A DNA stretch of 64,000 bases from CAVSUZ01 sp963834715 (GCA_963834715.1 CAWIDE010000007.1:124001-188000), one strand, 5' to 3'; shown: positions 8,551-19,122, counted from the first letter of the stretch. Notes: generated by a model from the letters alone, not told the origin. Translations and numbers: made by a program.

Positions 8551-10153
8551 ATGTCCGAGCTCGAATCGCTGCGCGTGGAGAACGCGACGCTGCGCGCCAT
8601 GGTGGCGGAGCGTGACGCCAGGCTGGCGGCGGTCAACGACGAGCTGAAGACGGCCCGGCTCGAAATCGAGCAAATGAAACTGCGACTGGCCACGCTGCTG
8701 CGGCAACGTTATGGCCAATCTTCCGAAAAGCTCGACCGTGAGATCGCGCAATTGGAGATGCGGCTGGAAGAGCTGGAGGAGAACGTCGCTGAGACGACCG
8801 CGGCGCAGGCCAAACAGTCCACCGCGGAACCCAAAGAACGGCCGGCCGCCAGGTTCCGTCCGAAACCGCCCGGCCGCAAGCCATTGCCGGCCCATTTGCC
8901 GCGCGAGATTGTGGTGCATGAGCCCGAAATTGCCTGTCAGTGCAACAACTGCGATCCCGCGCGCCTGGTCAAGCTTGGCGAGACGGCAACCGAAGTGATG
9001 GACAAGATCCCCGCCAGAATGAAGGTGATCCGCCATCTGCGGCCGAAATATGCGTGTCGGGTATGCGAGACCATCTTCCAGGCGCCGGCACCGGAGCTGC
9101 CGATCGAAAAGGGACGGCCGGGAGCCGGACTGCTGGCCAATGTCGCCGTCTCCAAGTATTGCGATGGCATCCCTCTCTATCGGCAGTCTGCGATTCTCGA
9201 GCGCGAGGGCATCGACATCGACCGCGCCATCATGGCGGACTGGATGGGACATGTCGCGTGGTGGGTGCAACCCCTGGCCGAGCGCATCGGACAATACGTC
9301 ATGGCACAAGAGGTCCTCTGGACCGACGACACACCGATTCGAACCCTGGCGCCGGGAACCGGGAAAACGCGCATCGCGCGGCTTTGGTGTTACGCCGTCG
9401 ATCCGCGGCCCTATGCCGGTCCGGGACATCCGGCGGTGTTCTATCGCTATAGCGCCGATCGCAAAGGCGAGCGGCCACGTGGACATCTCGAGGGCTTTAG
9501 CGGTTACCTGCATTCGGATGCCTTCGCCGGCTACGAGGCGCTCTATCGGGGAAGCGGATCGAAGCCTCCCCGGATCATCCATGTTGCCTGCTTCGCTCAT
9601 GCTCGGCGCAAGCTGTTCGAGGTATTCGAGACGACAAAGTCCCCCATTGCCGAGGAAGCCCTGCGCCGGATTCAGGAACTCTACGCCATTGAAGCGGATA
9701 TCAAGGGCAAGCCCGCCGAGCAGCGCCAGAGGGAGCGTCAGGCTCGCAGCAAGCCATTGCTGGATGCATTCCGCGAATGGGCAGAAGGGCAACGCCGGCG
9801 GTTGTCCGGCAAGGCACCACTCGGCAAAGCCTTCCAGTACACGCTGAGCCGCTGGGATGCCCTGACCCGATATGTCGAGGACGGACGTCTTAGCATCGAT
9901 AACAACCTCTCTGAGCGTCTCCTGAGAGGGATTGCGGTGTCGAGGAAAAACTTTCTGTTCCTTGGTTCCGACCGGGGAGGCCAAAGGGCAGCAGCGATTT
10001 ACACGATCGTCGAGTTCAGCAAAACTCAACAAGCTCGATCCTGAGGCTTATCTCGCTTCAGTCCTTGATCGGTTGGCTCGAGGTCATCCGATCAACCGAA
10101 TCGACGAGCTTCTCCCCTGGAACTTCCAACCGCCAATGGCAGCTGCGGCCTGA
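8551..10153 (+). pseudogene. tnpC: IS66 transposase TnpC, frameshifted near the 3' end
   Basis: This is the DDE transposase of the element. It has an N-terminal coiled coil, a zinc-binding-like domain (CQCNNC, then CRVCE), and catalytic regions around LWTDDTP, LHSDAFAGY and NNLSERLLRG. The first frame stops at 10,044 after VEFSKTQQARS. The expected ending SAKLNKLDPEAYLASVLDR through to NRIDELLPWNF lies in the next frame and stops at 10,153. The cause is one extra A in an AAAA run near 10,020-10,024. Restoring it gives about 533 residues, the normal length. A sequencing error is possible. Confidence 0.85.
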
Positions 10154-10356
10154 CGGCATTGCCGCCAGCCGGAACCGCAGCGCCAACACTGAACCACCAG
10201 TCACGTGCTTCCTCTCGGCGGGCTCAAATCGGCCCAGGCCAAGAACGTCTGGGCAGGGGCTCACGGCGTCAATACTGGTGCTCGCCTTACGCTTACATTA
10301 GGAGCGACGCGACGTAATCTGATTCTGGTTCGGTCCGACCGCGAGGGAGGACCAAC

Positions 10357-10947
10357 ATGGGCGGGCGAGGTCTGCCGATCCGAGGTGATGTATCGTCGAG
10401 CGAGCTCCGACAATTGGCCCGCCGCGAGCGCGATCCGGCGGCGGCGCGGCGGATGTATGCCATCGCCAATGCGCTCGAAGGCATGACACGGGCGGAGGCG
10501 GCGCGGCTGGCGGGCATGGAACGCCAAGCGCTGCATGACGCGGTGGTGCGCTACAATGCAGAGGGTTTGGCAGGTCTCTACAACCGCCGCCCGCCGCCAC
10601 GGCCAGGCAAATTGACGGCGGCAGAGCTGCAGGACTTGGAGCAGATCATTCTGGCTGGCCCCGATCCCGGGCTCGGGTTGTCGGCGTGGACGCTGCCAGA
10701 ACTCTGCCGCCTTATCGAAACGCGTTTCAATAAGCGTCTGCCCCCCGCGAGTCTCTCGCGCGTGCTGCGCCGGGCGGGTTTCTCGCGACAGAAGGCGCGC
10801 CAGCGCCATCCCTGTTCGGACCCAGCGGCACAGGAGGCGTTTCAAAAAGGGGGGCTTTTGGCAGCGGTTAACCTGGCGAGAGAAGCACATCCCGGCAAAC
10901 GCATAATACCTGTACCCCTAAGGGCGCCTGATTGGGGATTGTTGTAG
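10357..10947 (+). pseudogene. IS630-family transposase, N-terminal fragment
   Basis: Encodes only the DNA-binding half of an IS630-type transposase: a helix-turn-helix (MTRAEAARLAGMERQALHD), the AEGLAGLYNRR linker and a second winged-helix block ending LRRAGFSRQKARQRHPCSD. The DDE domain that should follow PAAQEAFQKG is missing, and the frame runs into unrelated sequence. The IS110-type element downstream probably replaced it. Confidence 0.75.
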
Positions 10948-12480
10948 CCTGATTGGGCGGGCCGGCCCGCCGGGAGCTACCGGACTTATACCCGTGCTGG
11001 AAACACCACGGTTGGACATGTGCCCCGGCGGGTTGGCCACGACGGATGCCCAGTAGGACGTTGCGCCCTCGAGCGCCAGTACAGGGATCGGCAGGCGTCG
11101 TGACAGGCTCGCGGGTGTCGCAGCAGGGGGGAAGCGCGATGGCGGAGGAGACTTTGACATGGTTTGCCGGCGTCGATTGGGGCTCGGAAAGGCACCAGGC
11201 ATGCCTTCTCGATGCGCAAGGCAACATTGTCGCCGAACGCGAGTTTCCGCATAGCGGTGTAGGTCTGGCGGAGCTGGGAGATTGGCTGCTCTCGGTTGCC
11301 GGGGCGGCCGACACTGTCGCTGTGGCTATCGAAGTGCCGCACGGACCGGTTGTCGCCTCGTTGGCTGACCGCGGCTTCGTCGTGCACTCGATCAATCCCA
11401 ATCAACTCGACCGCTTACGCGATCGGTTCAGCGTCGCTGGCGCCAAGGATGATCGCCGGGACGCTTATGTCCTGGCTGACGGTGTGCGTACCGATCGGCG
11501 TCTGTTGCGTCGCCTCCATGTTGCTGATCCGCGGCTCATCGAATTGCGCGCGTGGTCGCGCCTTGCCGAGGAGCTGAAGGAGGAACATCGCCGGCTGAGC
11601 AACCGCGTTGGTCAGCAACTCTGGCGGTATTATCCGCAGATGCAAAAGCTCACCGACGACCTTGCCGCGCTGTGGTTTCTCGAGCTCTGGACCATCGCCC
11701 CTACGCCGGCCAAAGCACGCCAGCTTCGCAAGCCGACGGTCGAGCGGTTACTCAGGCAGCATCGCATCCGTCGCGTGGATGCGGACACCATTCTCGCCAC
11801 ATTGCGCGAACCTGTCATCAAAGTCGCGGACGGCGTTGCTGAAGCGGCCAGCATTCACCTGCGCTCGCTGGTCGCTCGCCTGCGCGTTGTCAATCGCGAA
11901 CTGCGGGCGGCCGAGAGCCAACTCGAAAAGCTCTGCATGAGCTTTGGCGAGACCGAAGCCGCATCGGGAGAATGTCTTCGACGACAGGACATTCTGATCC
12001 TCAGATCCATGCCCGGTATCGGCAGGATCAACCTCGCGGCGCTGCTCTGTGAAGCTTCCGGGCCTCTCCGCAGCCGCGACTATCAAGCCCTCCGGACGTT
12101 GTGTGGTGCCGCGCCAGTCACCAGGCGCAGCGGCAAGTCGCGCATCGTCGTCATGCGCTACGCTGCGCATGTTCGATTGCGCAATACGGTCTATCACTGG
12201 GCGCGTGTCGCCAGCCAGCGTGATTCCAAGTGTCGTGCCAGGTATGCTGCGCTTCGCCAGCGCGGTCACTCGCACGGCCGCGCCCTGCGCGGCGTCGCGG
12301 ACCGACTGCTTGCCCTGGCTTGCCTGCTGCTGCAGCGACAGACGCTGTTTGATCCGCACTTCGCTCGGGCCGGGTAAAATCCACGCCGTTCGACGCGGAA
12401 CCCCGGTTCAGTTTCTCAGTTCGGGCCCCCGGGCGCGCAACTGTGGACATGACTTGCCCGGGTGGTGATGGGTTTTAAGG
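10948..12480 (+). mobile_element. IS110-family element (approximate limits)
   Basis: A complete DEDD transposase gene with about 190 bases of GC-rich non-coding DNA upstream and about 280 bases without genes downstream. Members of the family encode a structured bridge RNA beside the transposase gene; the upstream stretch 10,950-11,138 is the natural candidate. GCCTGATTGGG occurs twice just before it (10,926 and 10,947). The ends are not resolved by terminal repeats. Confidence 0.55.
11139..12377 (+). CDS. IS110-family DEDD transposase
   Basis: A 412-residue recombinase starting MAEETLTWFAGVDWGSERH. The RuvC-like domain holds GVDWGS, an IEVPHGP block and KDDRRDAYVLAD, giving the D-E-D-D set. 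After a coiled-coil middle, the C-terminal Tnp domain has SMPGIGRINLAALL and CGAAPVTRRSGKS, which contains the family's catalytic serine. A longer open frame exists upstream, but the ATG at 11,139 fits family starts. The protein appears intact and potentially active. Confidence 0.9.
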   Translation: MAEETLTWFAGVDWGSERHQACLLDAQGNIVAEREFPHSGVGLAELGDWLLSVAGAADTVAVAIEVPHGPVVASLADRGFVVHSINPNQLDRLRDRFSVAGAKDDRRDAYVLADGVRTDRRLLRRLHVADPRLIELRAWSRLAEELKEEHRRLSNRVGQQLWRYYPQMQKLTDDLAALWFLELWTIAPTPAKARQLRKPTVERLLRQHRIRRVDADTILATLREPVIKVADGVAEAASIHLRSLVARLRVVNRELRAAESQLEKLCMSFGETEAASGECLRRQDILILRSMPGIGRINLAALLCEASGPLRSRDYQALRTLCGAAPVTRRSGKSRIVVMRYAAHVRLRNTVYHWARVASQRDSKCRARYAALRQRGHSHGRALRGVADRLLALACLLLQRQTLFDPHFARAG

Positions 12481-12754
12481 CCTGCAGATATTGCGGGGTT
12501 TGGTGTGACGGCCCATTGTCGGGTTCAGCCGGTGAAGCGGACGCGGGCTCTGCTGGGGGAGCAACCCGCCGAGGAATAACCGGCGGAAACTCACCGTGAT
12601 GGAGTCATGAGGCCGACGTGCGCGTGCATGCCGGCCTCATGCGTTACGAGGGCAACGGCGATAATCATTCATCGCGGTAGATTTCCGAATGCCTGAAAAA
12701 CCCATTTTGGCGGCCGCACTTTCCCATTGACTACGGGTAGGAAGTCCAACCGCC

Positions 12755-13829
12755 CTATCCAGTGACCGGCTTTGCCCAGGCACGCTTGGTGATGGAGGCG
12801 ATGCGCTCGGGCATTTGCATGAGCTTGTTCCACGCGCTTTGGCACGCATCGAGGATCGCTTCGTAGGTGTCCCAGACACGGTGACTGAGAAAATTGGCAC
12901 GCAGATACTCCGAGACGTTCTCCACTGGGTTCAATTCGGGTGAATAGGCCGGCAGCGGCAGCAGGACGATATTGTCCGGCAGCTTGACACGGGGCGAGGT
13001 ATGCCAACCGGCAGCATCCAGAACCAGCACGGCGATAGCTCCGACCGAGACGTGTCGGCTGATTTCCGCCAAGGTGCTCATTCATCGCCGCGATGTTAAC
13101 CTCTGGCATGATGATCGCCGCACCTGTGCGGCGCTCCGGGCAGATGGCGCCAAACAGATAGGCCCATTCGTAGCGTCGGTCGCGCAGTGCACGCGGGCGG
13201 GAACCACGTTTCGCCCACACACGGGTGATGGTCCCCTGCTGACCGACGCGGGCTTCATCGGTGAACCATACTTCCACCGGTTTATTGGCCGCCTCCGGTG
13301 GCAGCGCGGCGGTTACGAGATCAGCAAACCGGCTTTGAAAACCGCCTGCTCGTCCGGCTCGCTTTGCGGATGTTGCGGCCGTACCGAGATCCGTCGGAAC
13401 GACAGCTTGCGTAACAGCTTGCCCACCGTGCGCTCGTGCAGCTCGACAGCAAATGCCTCCCGGATCCGCTTCTGTAGATCGACGCAGCGCCAGCTGACCA
13501 CGCCGTCCCGCTCAAGATCAGGGCCTTGTTCGACCCATTCTGCAACCGTGGCCTGCTGTTCCTCGGACAGGCGCGGCGGTGGGCCGTTGCGACGGGGCCG
13601 ATTGTACAACCCCTCCAGCCCAGACGCATTGTATCGATGCACCCAATCGCGCAGTGTCTGACGATCCATGGCACACGCCTCCGCTGCGGCTTCGCGCGAC
13701 CAGCCCTCCAGTAACAGCGCGATCGCCAGCATCCGGCGCGAGGCGTTTGCATCCTGTGTCTGCCTCGCCGCCTCACGCAGATCAGCCGCCGTCAGGTCCA
13801 GCCCGTGTGACTGCTACTGTCATCGTCAT
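12755..13829 (-). pseudogene. IS630-family transposase, several frameshifts
   Basis: On the minus strand, pieces of one transposase follow in order: an N-terminal MTVAVTR start at 13,829; LDLTAADLREAARQ through the helix-turn-helix and HPQSEPDEQAVFKAG; VEVWFTDEARVGQQGTITRV, which carries the first catalytic Asp; and VLVLDAAGWHTS with YSPELNPVEN, which carry the second Asp and the Glu. At least three single-base shifts separate them (near 13,810, 13,310 and 13,085). It is a different copy from the fragment at 10,357. The remaining 12,480-12,750 shows no gene. Confidence 0.8.
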
Positions 13830-13924
13830 CCCCTTCATTTGGCCGGGGATGGCGAATCATACCGCTCCGCGTCGGGCCAATTCACATTCGAGTCAACGGT
13901 CCCGGCGGCTGGTATTACGCACAC

Positions 13925-14230
13925 TCTAAGGGCTGTACCCGACCGACCAGGAGGTTTGCCTGGCGGGGCCAAATGATGGCTATTCTGCACAAAAGATCAT
14001 CGCGGCTGACTGTCTCTCCAGCGGAGAAGAGCCCGGTTATCTCTCAGACGCACGCGGGCGTAGTCATCGATGCCGGAGTGCCCAATGCAGGTCGAACCAG
14101 TCTGCTGGGACCTGACTGCGCTAGGCCCTTCCACACTGGCGGTGCAATTGATTGCACGATGTGCTTTGAAACCTCGATGCGCTTCTCCAGGCCAGGAGGG
14201 ACTTAACGCGCCTGTGCTGCTCGACCACGA
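13925..14230. repeat. Dispersed repeat, copy B (right block only)
   Basis: Starts with GGGCTGTACCCGACCGACCA and matches 25,688-25,985 and 32,460-32,765 closely. It contains GATGGCTATTCTGCACAAAA and the palindrome in the opposite orientation. It ends where an IS256 fragment begins. No intact reading frame is conserved among copies. Confidence 0.7.
14142..14157 (-). repeat. 16-bp palindrome site 2
   Basis: Exact GTGCAATTGATTGCAC on the plus strand, the reverse complement of the 3,023 site, within repeat copy B. Confidence 0.7.
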
Positions 14231-14231
14231 C

Positions 14232-14512
14232 CGATCCGATGGCCGCCTCCCGGCTACCGGCCCAAATGAGCCGAGCAGCTGGCGTTGCCGTCGACCATGA
14301 CGATACCCGACCCTCGGTGCCGGGTCGCTGCTGTGTGCTTGCCTCGGCCGCTGGTAGCGTGGTCGCCCCAGCGCCTGATCCAGCTCCTCGTCGATCAGCG
14401 CTTCGATGAAGCCGCGAATGTGATCCCGGACGGCTATCTCAATGGGGTCGAACCACGTCTCGCCGAGCAAGGCTGGCGACGCCGCCGTGGGGTTTCTGCT
14501 ATGCTTCTCCAT
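14232..14512 (-). pseudogene. IS256-family (mutator) transposase, N-terminal fragment
   Basis: Starts at the ATG at 14,512 and reads FDPIEIAVRDHIRGFIEAL then ALGRPRYQRP, followed by GYRHGRRQRQLLGSFGP, the recognisable N-terminal region of mutator-type transposases. It is cut off where repeat copy B begins, so all catalytic residues are lost. The sequence near 14,590-14,600 (GTGGTGGAAATTCACGGCGG on the minus strand) looks like the IS256 left end. Confidence 0.65.
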
Positions 14513-14609
14513 GGTGTGGTCTCCTTCGGCGTCTCACCGCCGAATCGGCTGGGTTGCATCAGCCGGAGACTACACCGCCGTGAATTTCCACCACTCTCGC
14601 GAGTACGTC

Positions 14610-16494
14610 ATGAAAGCTAATGATTGCCTGTGGGTGAAAGTCTCATCCGGCCAAAGTCGTAGCGGGCAGGTCGGGACCGAGTCTTGCGGGCGCCGCGGTA
14701 ACGCGGGGTTCGAAGTGTAGACAGGGGCCATGCGGGGTGCGGGGTTGAGCCACGAAAGGTGAAGATCGCGGAGGCCGAGTGTGTTCGCGTACACGAAGGC
14801 AGCACGTGCGTCATCGCTAGGCGAGATGACGTCGCTCCGCCGGGGTCGAAGGCCGCATCACGTATGGAAAGCAAGCATTGGAACATGAGAGGCCCGACCG
14901 GGTCCGCCGGATTGGTCTCCGGCGGGGGATGGAGGCAAGGGACAACCGGAGCCGACATCCGAGCTGAGGTCGGGAGTCGGACTGGCGCATAGTACCGATG
15001 ACGCCGTCGAAGGAAACGAAGCGCGCCGCGGGAAGGAGCCAGCCCGGGAGGAGCCCTGGCGAGAGGGGCGAGGTCCGGACACAGAGCCGGGTCACCTGGC
15101 CATCCATCCTCGCACGGGTGAACGCAGCGGCTCGCAAGGCCGCCCAGACCCGGTTCACCGCCCTGCTGCATCACGTCGACGTCGCTGCGCTCGAACGAGC
15201 GTTTCGACGTCAGAAGCAGCGGGCGAGCGCGGGAGTCGATGGGGTCACGGTGGCGGACTACGAGCAGAACCTGGAAGCCAACCTCCAGGACCTCTGCACG
15301 CGCGTCCACACCGGGCGCTACCGGCCACAGCCGGTCAGGCGTGTCTACATCCCGAAAGCAGATGGCGGGCAGCGCCCGCTCGGTATTCCAACCCTGGAGG
15401 ATAAGATCGTCCAGGGTGCGGTCGCCGAGGTGCTGAGCGCCATCTACGAAGTCGACTTCCTTGGTTTCTCCTATGGCTTTCGGCCGGGGCGGAATTCACA
15501 CCACGCTCTGTCGGCGCTTCACACGGCGATCATGAGCCAGCACGTGAATTGGGTGCTCGATGCCGACATCCGTAACTTCTTTGGCTCGGTCGACCACGAG
15601 TGGTTGTTGCGGATGGTAGCGCACAGGATCGCCGATCCACGAATCATCCGACTGATCCGGATGTGGCTTGAGGCGGGCGTCCTGGAGGGCGATGAGTGGC
15701 ACCAGACGGACGAGGGAACGCCGCAAGGCGCGGGCATCAGCCCGCTGCTCGCCAACATCTTTCTGCACTATGTGCTCGATCTCTGGGTCCACCAATGGCG
15801 CCGTCGCCATGCACACGGTCGCGTGTCGATCGTGCGTTATGCCGACGATTTCGTGATGGGCTTCGAGAAATCGGCCGATGCGCAGCAGATGCTGGCGAAC
15901 CTCAAGGAGCGACTGGCGAAGTTTGGCCTGTCGTTGCACGAGGACAAGACGCGCCTGATCGAGTTTGGCCGATTGCCGGCCTTGACTCGGCAGCAACGCC
16001 ACGAGCGGCGCCCAGAAACCTTCGCCTTTCTTGGCTTCACCCACTACTGCGGGTGGACCCGGGATGGCAGGTTCATCGTGAAGCAGAAGAACTCAGGGCA
16101 AGCGCCTGACGCGTAAGTTGAAGGCGCTGCGCCAGAACGCGTGGCGGCACATGCACGCGCCAGTGGCCGATCAGCATTGCTGGCTATCCAGCGTGCTACG
16201 AGGTCACTACGGCTACTACGGGGTGCCGCACAACTGGCGCGCTATGAGCGGGTTCCATCAGGAAGTCCGACGAATCTGGATCACCTGCCTCCGGCGGCGA
16301 AGCCAGAAGGGCCGGCGTATGACCTGGGACCAGTTCCAAGCCCTGACCGAGCGCTTTCCCTTGCCGCAACCTCGTATCACTCATCCTTGGGTGGCAGGCA
16401 CGGCGCGATGTGGGTAACTCCCGGGAAGAGCCGGGTGCGGGAAAGCCGCATGCCCGGATCTGTGAGGGCGAAGCCGAATGGCCTAGCTACTCGA
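14610..16494 (+). mobile_element. Group II intron
   Basis: The ORF lies between a 5' ribozyme region with CTGTGGGTGAAAGTC-type sequence and a 3' ribozyme region. Domain V is clear at 16,427-16,460: GAGCCGGGTGC, a GGGAAAGCC bulge-loop part and GCATGCCCGGATC form the expected hairpin. A domain VI-like stem ends near CTACTCGAC at about 16,494. The 5' boundary is approximate. The intron sits between the IS256 left end and unassigned DNA. From 16,495 to 16,898 I see no gene. Confidence 0.75.
14998..16417 (+). pseudogene. ltrA: Group II intron reverse transcriptase/maturase, frameshifted
   Basis: The intron-encoded protein carries RT motifs in order: KADGGQRPLGIPT, LDADIRNFFGSVDH, EGTPQGAGISPLLANIFL and RYADDFVMGF with the catalytic DD. 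The first frame stops at 16,116. The maturase (X) domain continues in another frame from KRLTRKLKALRQNAW to 16,417. One extra A near 16,090 explains the shift; without it the protein would be about 470 residues. The ribozyme core looks intact, so the intron may be immobile only because of this base, or the base is an error. Confidence 0.85.
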
Positions 16495-16898
16495 CCGGCA
16501 CCTAAACGTGCGGTTACGGCCAGACTGCTTCCATACACACCCTGGCTGCGGCGGATTGTTCCTAACCTACAAGCTGCGCTGCGTTGGCAGCAGCATTGGC
16601 TACGCGGACGGCAATCTTAGTAGAAGGAACGGGCAAACCGACACACGTCTTGACGCTTAAACCAAACTTAGTTTGTCCGCGCAGACACCAGAGCCGGGAG
16701 CATCCGGGCATGGCGGTTGCAGCCAGGACGGTTTCGGCTGGATTGGGCTGATCACTCACCACAACGGCAGCTCGATCTGACAGCAACCTGGGTGACGGCG
16801 TAGTGTGTGCGTGGATCAGCCGCCATGGTCGCCCTCGCCCTTCTCTGGCTTCGATCGGAAACCTTCGGCACTTAAGGGCTCGCCGGGAAACAACCGCG

Positions 16899-18106
16899 TC
16901 ATGGTGGTTGTTGGTTAGGTGATATGGTGTAGTTCCAATCACCATGAAATTCATCACGTGCGATGTTAATCGCTTTCATCTCCTGCTCGCTGACCTTCAC
17001 GCCTTTGAGGTAAAGGTTGCCCTCAATCTCGCAGCAGACTTGGAGGCCGGTCTCCGTCGTCGTGGCGCCGATGAACTGCACGATCACCTGATGGCTGACC
17101 AACGGCTTTCCACGCCAGTTCTGGGTGATGAAGGCGAACAGCCGGTGTTCAATCTTGTTCCACTTGCTGGCACCGGGTGGCAGGTGGGTCACGGTTATTG
17201 TCAGACCGCTCTCGTTGGCGAAACGCTGCAGTTCGCGCTTCCATAGCTTCACCCGCGGGCCGTTGCTGCCACCACAATCAGCGGTGATCACCAAACGGCT
17301 GGCGTTTGGGTAACGCGCCTGGCCGAGCTTCTGCCACCAGCGCCGGATGCTCTCGACGGCAAAGGCCCCGGTATCGGCGTCAATGCCAACGCTGACCCAG
17401 CCGTGATTGGCGGCAATGTCATAGACCCCATAGGGGGCGACTTTGCCAAGCTCAGGCAGCTCAAAGTCATGCGGACTTTTTCGGGATCTCCCTGACGGCA
17501 AAGCTCGCGACCGGCGTTCTTGAAATCGCCCACCAGCTCTTTCTTCTTCGTGTCCACTGAGATCGCGGGTTCCCCGGCCACAATCGCCGCTTTTACCGTC
17601 GCATTGATGTGAGCGAATTGCGCATCGCGATCGGGATGGTTCGCGCCTTCGCGCGTCTTGCGGTTGGCCTGACAGCTGTATTTCATCTCGCGCAGCAGGT
17701 TCGCCACCACGCGTTGGCTGGCCTGGAACCCCTGCGCTGCCAGGGCCTTGACCAGGTGGCGCAGGCTCCGGCTGACCCAACGCAGCGGCGAACAGGGATC
17801 GCCACGGATGGCATCCTCGATCAGCGCTTCCAGCGCTGCCGGCAAGCCCGGCTGATGTGCCACCGCGCTCCTGCGTCCGCCGCCAGGACGGCGCACCCGC
17901 TCGCCGATCTCGTTGGGCCCGGATCGAAACTCCGCGATGCCGCGATTGATCGTGCTGCGGGCCAGACCCGTTGCCGCCGCCGTCGCCGTCACCCCGCCAT
18001 GGCCCTGCGCCATCGCCTCGTTCGCCGCAAACAGCCGCCGTCCCCGTTCGTCGAGAAATTTCTCCGCCTGCTGCCAGCGCGAACGGATGTCATCAATGTC
18101 GATCAC
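16899..18106 (-). pseudogene. ISAzo13-family transposase, frameshifted
   Basis: The N-terminal frame (from 18,106) reads VTATAAATGLARSTINRGI then ERVRRPGGGRRS and ISVDTKKKELVGDFKNAGRE, the hallmarks of ISAzo13-type DDE transposases. After one shift near 17,480 the second frame continues HDFELPELGKVAPYGVYDI, NHGWVSVGIDADTGAFAVES, LVITADCGGSNGPR and WNKIEHRLF, ending at 16,899. Together these make the normal length of about 400 residues. Terminal repeats were not identified. Confidence 0.85.
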
Positions 18107-18149
18107 CCAGGCAGACTGACTTTCTGCGCCGCGTCGCGCCTAGCCAAAT

Positions 18150-18355
18150 TTACGATTCTATTCCTGCGTTGTTTGCACCGTCCCGATTCGTTTGTTTCTC
18201 GGCGGGTCCTAAGTAGCGAAATAGGATAACCCTGACCGCCTCCGCCTGATTGGAGATTCCATTCTGCTTCCGGAACTCTTCCAACATCGCGTGGAGTTCG
18301 GCGCCCAACCCGACGCTCACGTATCGTGCTGCTTAACGGTCGGCGGTCGTCCCAT
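18150..18355 (-). pseudogene. Ribbon-helix-helix (CopG-like) protein, frameshifted start
   Basis: From the ATG at 18,355, MGRPPTVKQHD shifts by one base into YVSVGLGAELHAMLEEFRKQ, then NGISNQAEAVRVILFRYLG, a typical ribbon-helix-helix fold of a small repressor or antitoxin. A near-perfect 11-bp inverted repeat sits immediately upstream, consistent with autoregulation. The gene that should follow is replaced by the ISAzo13 remnant, so a toxin partner may have been lost. Confidence 0.55.
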
Positions 18356-18361
18356 ATGGCT

Positions 18362-18417
18362 CATATTTACCGAAAACCCCTCGATTCGTCTAATACCAAA
18401 TTTGAGCGGTAAATATG
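18362..18417. promoter_or_regulatory. Inverted repeat, likely operator
   Basis: CATATTTACCG (18,362-18,372) pairs with CGGTAAATATG (18,407-18,417). It lies just upstream of the ribbon-helix-helix gene, in an AT-rich stretch suitable for a promoter. Confidence 0.5.
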
Positions 18418-18566
18418 GGTTGCTTTTCGTCCCAAGCAAGGCTTATGATGGCTCCGCCCCGCAACGCCCGGGCGGGCCAACGCCTCGCAAACGCAACGGT
18501 GCGATTTCCCGTGGTCGTCGCGCCAACCCGCTCCGGTCACGTCAAAGAAAAGCAACGGGAGGAACC

Positions 18567-18881
18567 ATGGACGACATCACCGACGAACCGAACCTCGGCG
18601 CCACCCGGTGGCTCGCCGGCTTCATTACAGTTACGAAAATGTTGGAGCAGGTTACCAAACTGGCCGAGCGGCATTTCGACGCGGATCCGCAAGCACCGGA
18701 GTGGGCAGACCTCGCGACGTTATCCTTCGTTAGCAGCCAGCTCGGTAACATACTGAACCACACTGATGTGCCAACACCGACAGCTTCACCACGCGGCGCT
18801 AGGGGTGTCATGACCGGGCCTCAGCGCAGGCTGCTGGGGCTGACCGTAGCGCGCGGAAACCGCCAAGGTGCTGCTGACTGA
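18567..18881 (+). CDS. Hypothetical protein, 104 residues
   Basis: The ATG at 18,567 follows a GGGAGG ribosome site, so I prefer it over the longer open frame upstream. The middle is helical and moderately hydrophobic (WLAGFITVTKMLEQVTKLAE), followed by WADLATLSFVSSQLGNIL. The C-terminus is basic and may be unstructured. No family recognised. It is the first of several small genes with the same GGGAGG-type ribosome site between 18.5 and 23.5 kb. Confidence 0.5.
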   Translation: MDDITDEPNLGATRWLAGFITVTKMLEQVTKLAERHFDADPQAPEWADLATLSFVSSQLGNILNHTDVPTPTASPRGARGVMTGPQRRLLGLTVARGNRQGAAD

Positions 18882-18952
18882 GTAAACGGCTGGATACGGA
18901 ACTAGCCGGCGTTGTAGAGAGAACAGTGCTGCGAGAGCGAGGGGAGGCTATA

Positions 18953-19063
18953 ATGACAACAATCACCAACCAGCAGGAGACGCTGTCGGTGGATAGTGCT
19001 GCGGCGTGGGTCACCGTCGCATTGCTGGTCGCAATCATGATGGCCGTATCAGTATTTACGTGA
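18953..19063 (+). CDS. Small single-pass membrane protein, 36 residues
   Basis: GGGGAGG sits 7 bases upstream of the ATG. The product starts MTTITNQQETLSVDSA and then has one hydrophobic helix (AWVTVALLVAIMMAVSVF) to the stop. This is a plausible inner-membrane microprotein. The MTT opening recurs in neighbouring genes at 19,123, 21,407 and 22,224. Function unknown. Confidence 0.45.
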   Translation: MTTITNQQETLSVDSAAAWVTVALLVAIMMAVSVFT

Positions 19064-19122
19064 GCGAAGCGGCAAAACAACCGTAACTAACTACACCATA
19101 ACACCACGGGAGGTACTTCGCT

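Larger units (their letters stand above)
7617..10296 (+). mobile_element. IS66-family insertion sequence
   Basis: Three genes in the canonical IS66 order (tnpA, tnpB, tnpC) lie between ends that start GTAAGCG at 7,617 and, read inwards from the other side, GTAAGCG at 10,296. Size (about 2.7 kb) and layout are typical of the family. I do not see a matching 8-bp target duplication, so the element may have recombined after insertion. tnpC carries a frameshift. Confidence 0.85.

Noticed and set aside
8332..10032. 566-codon minus-strand frame across the IS66 transposase
   Set aside because: Antisense shadow in GC-rich DNA; the plus strand has clear DDE transposase motifs.
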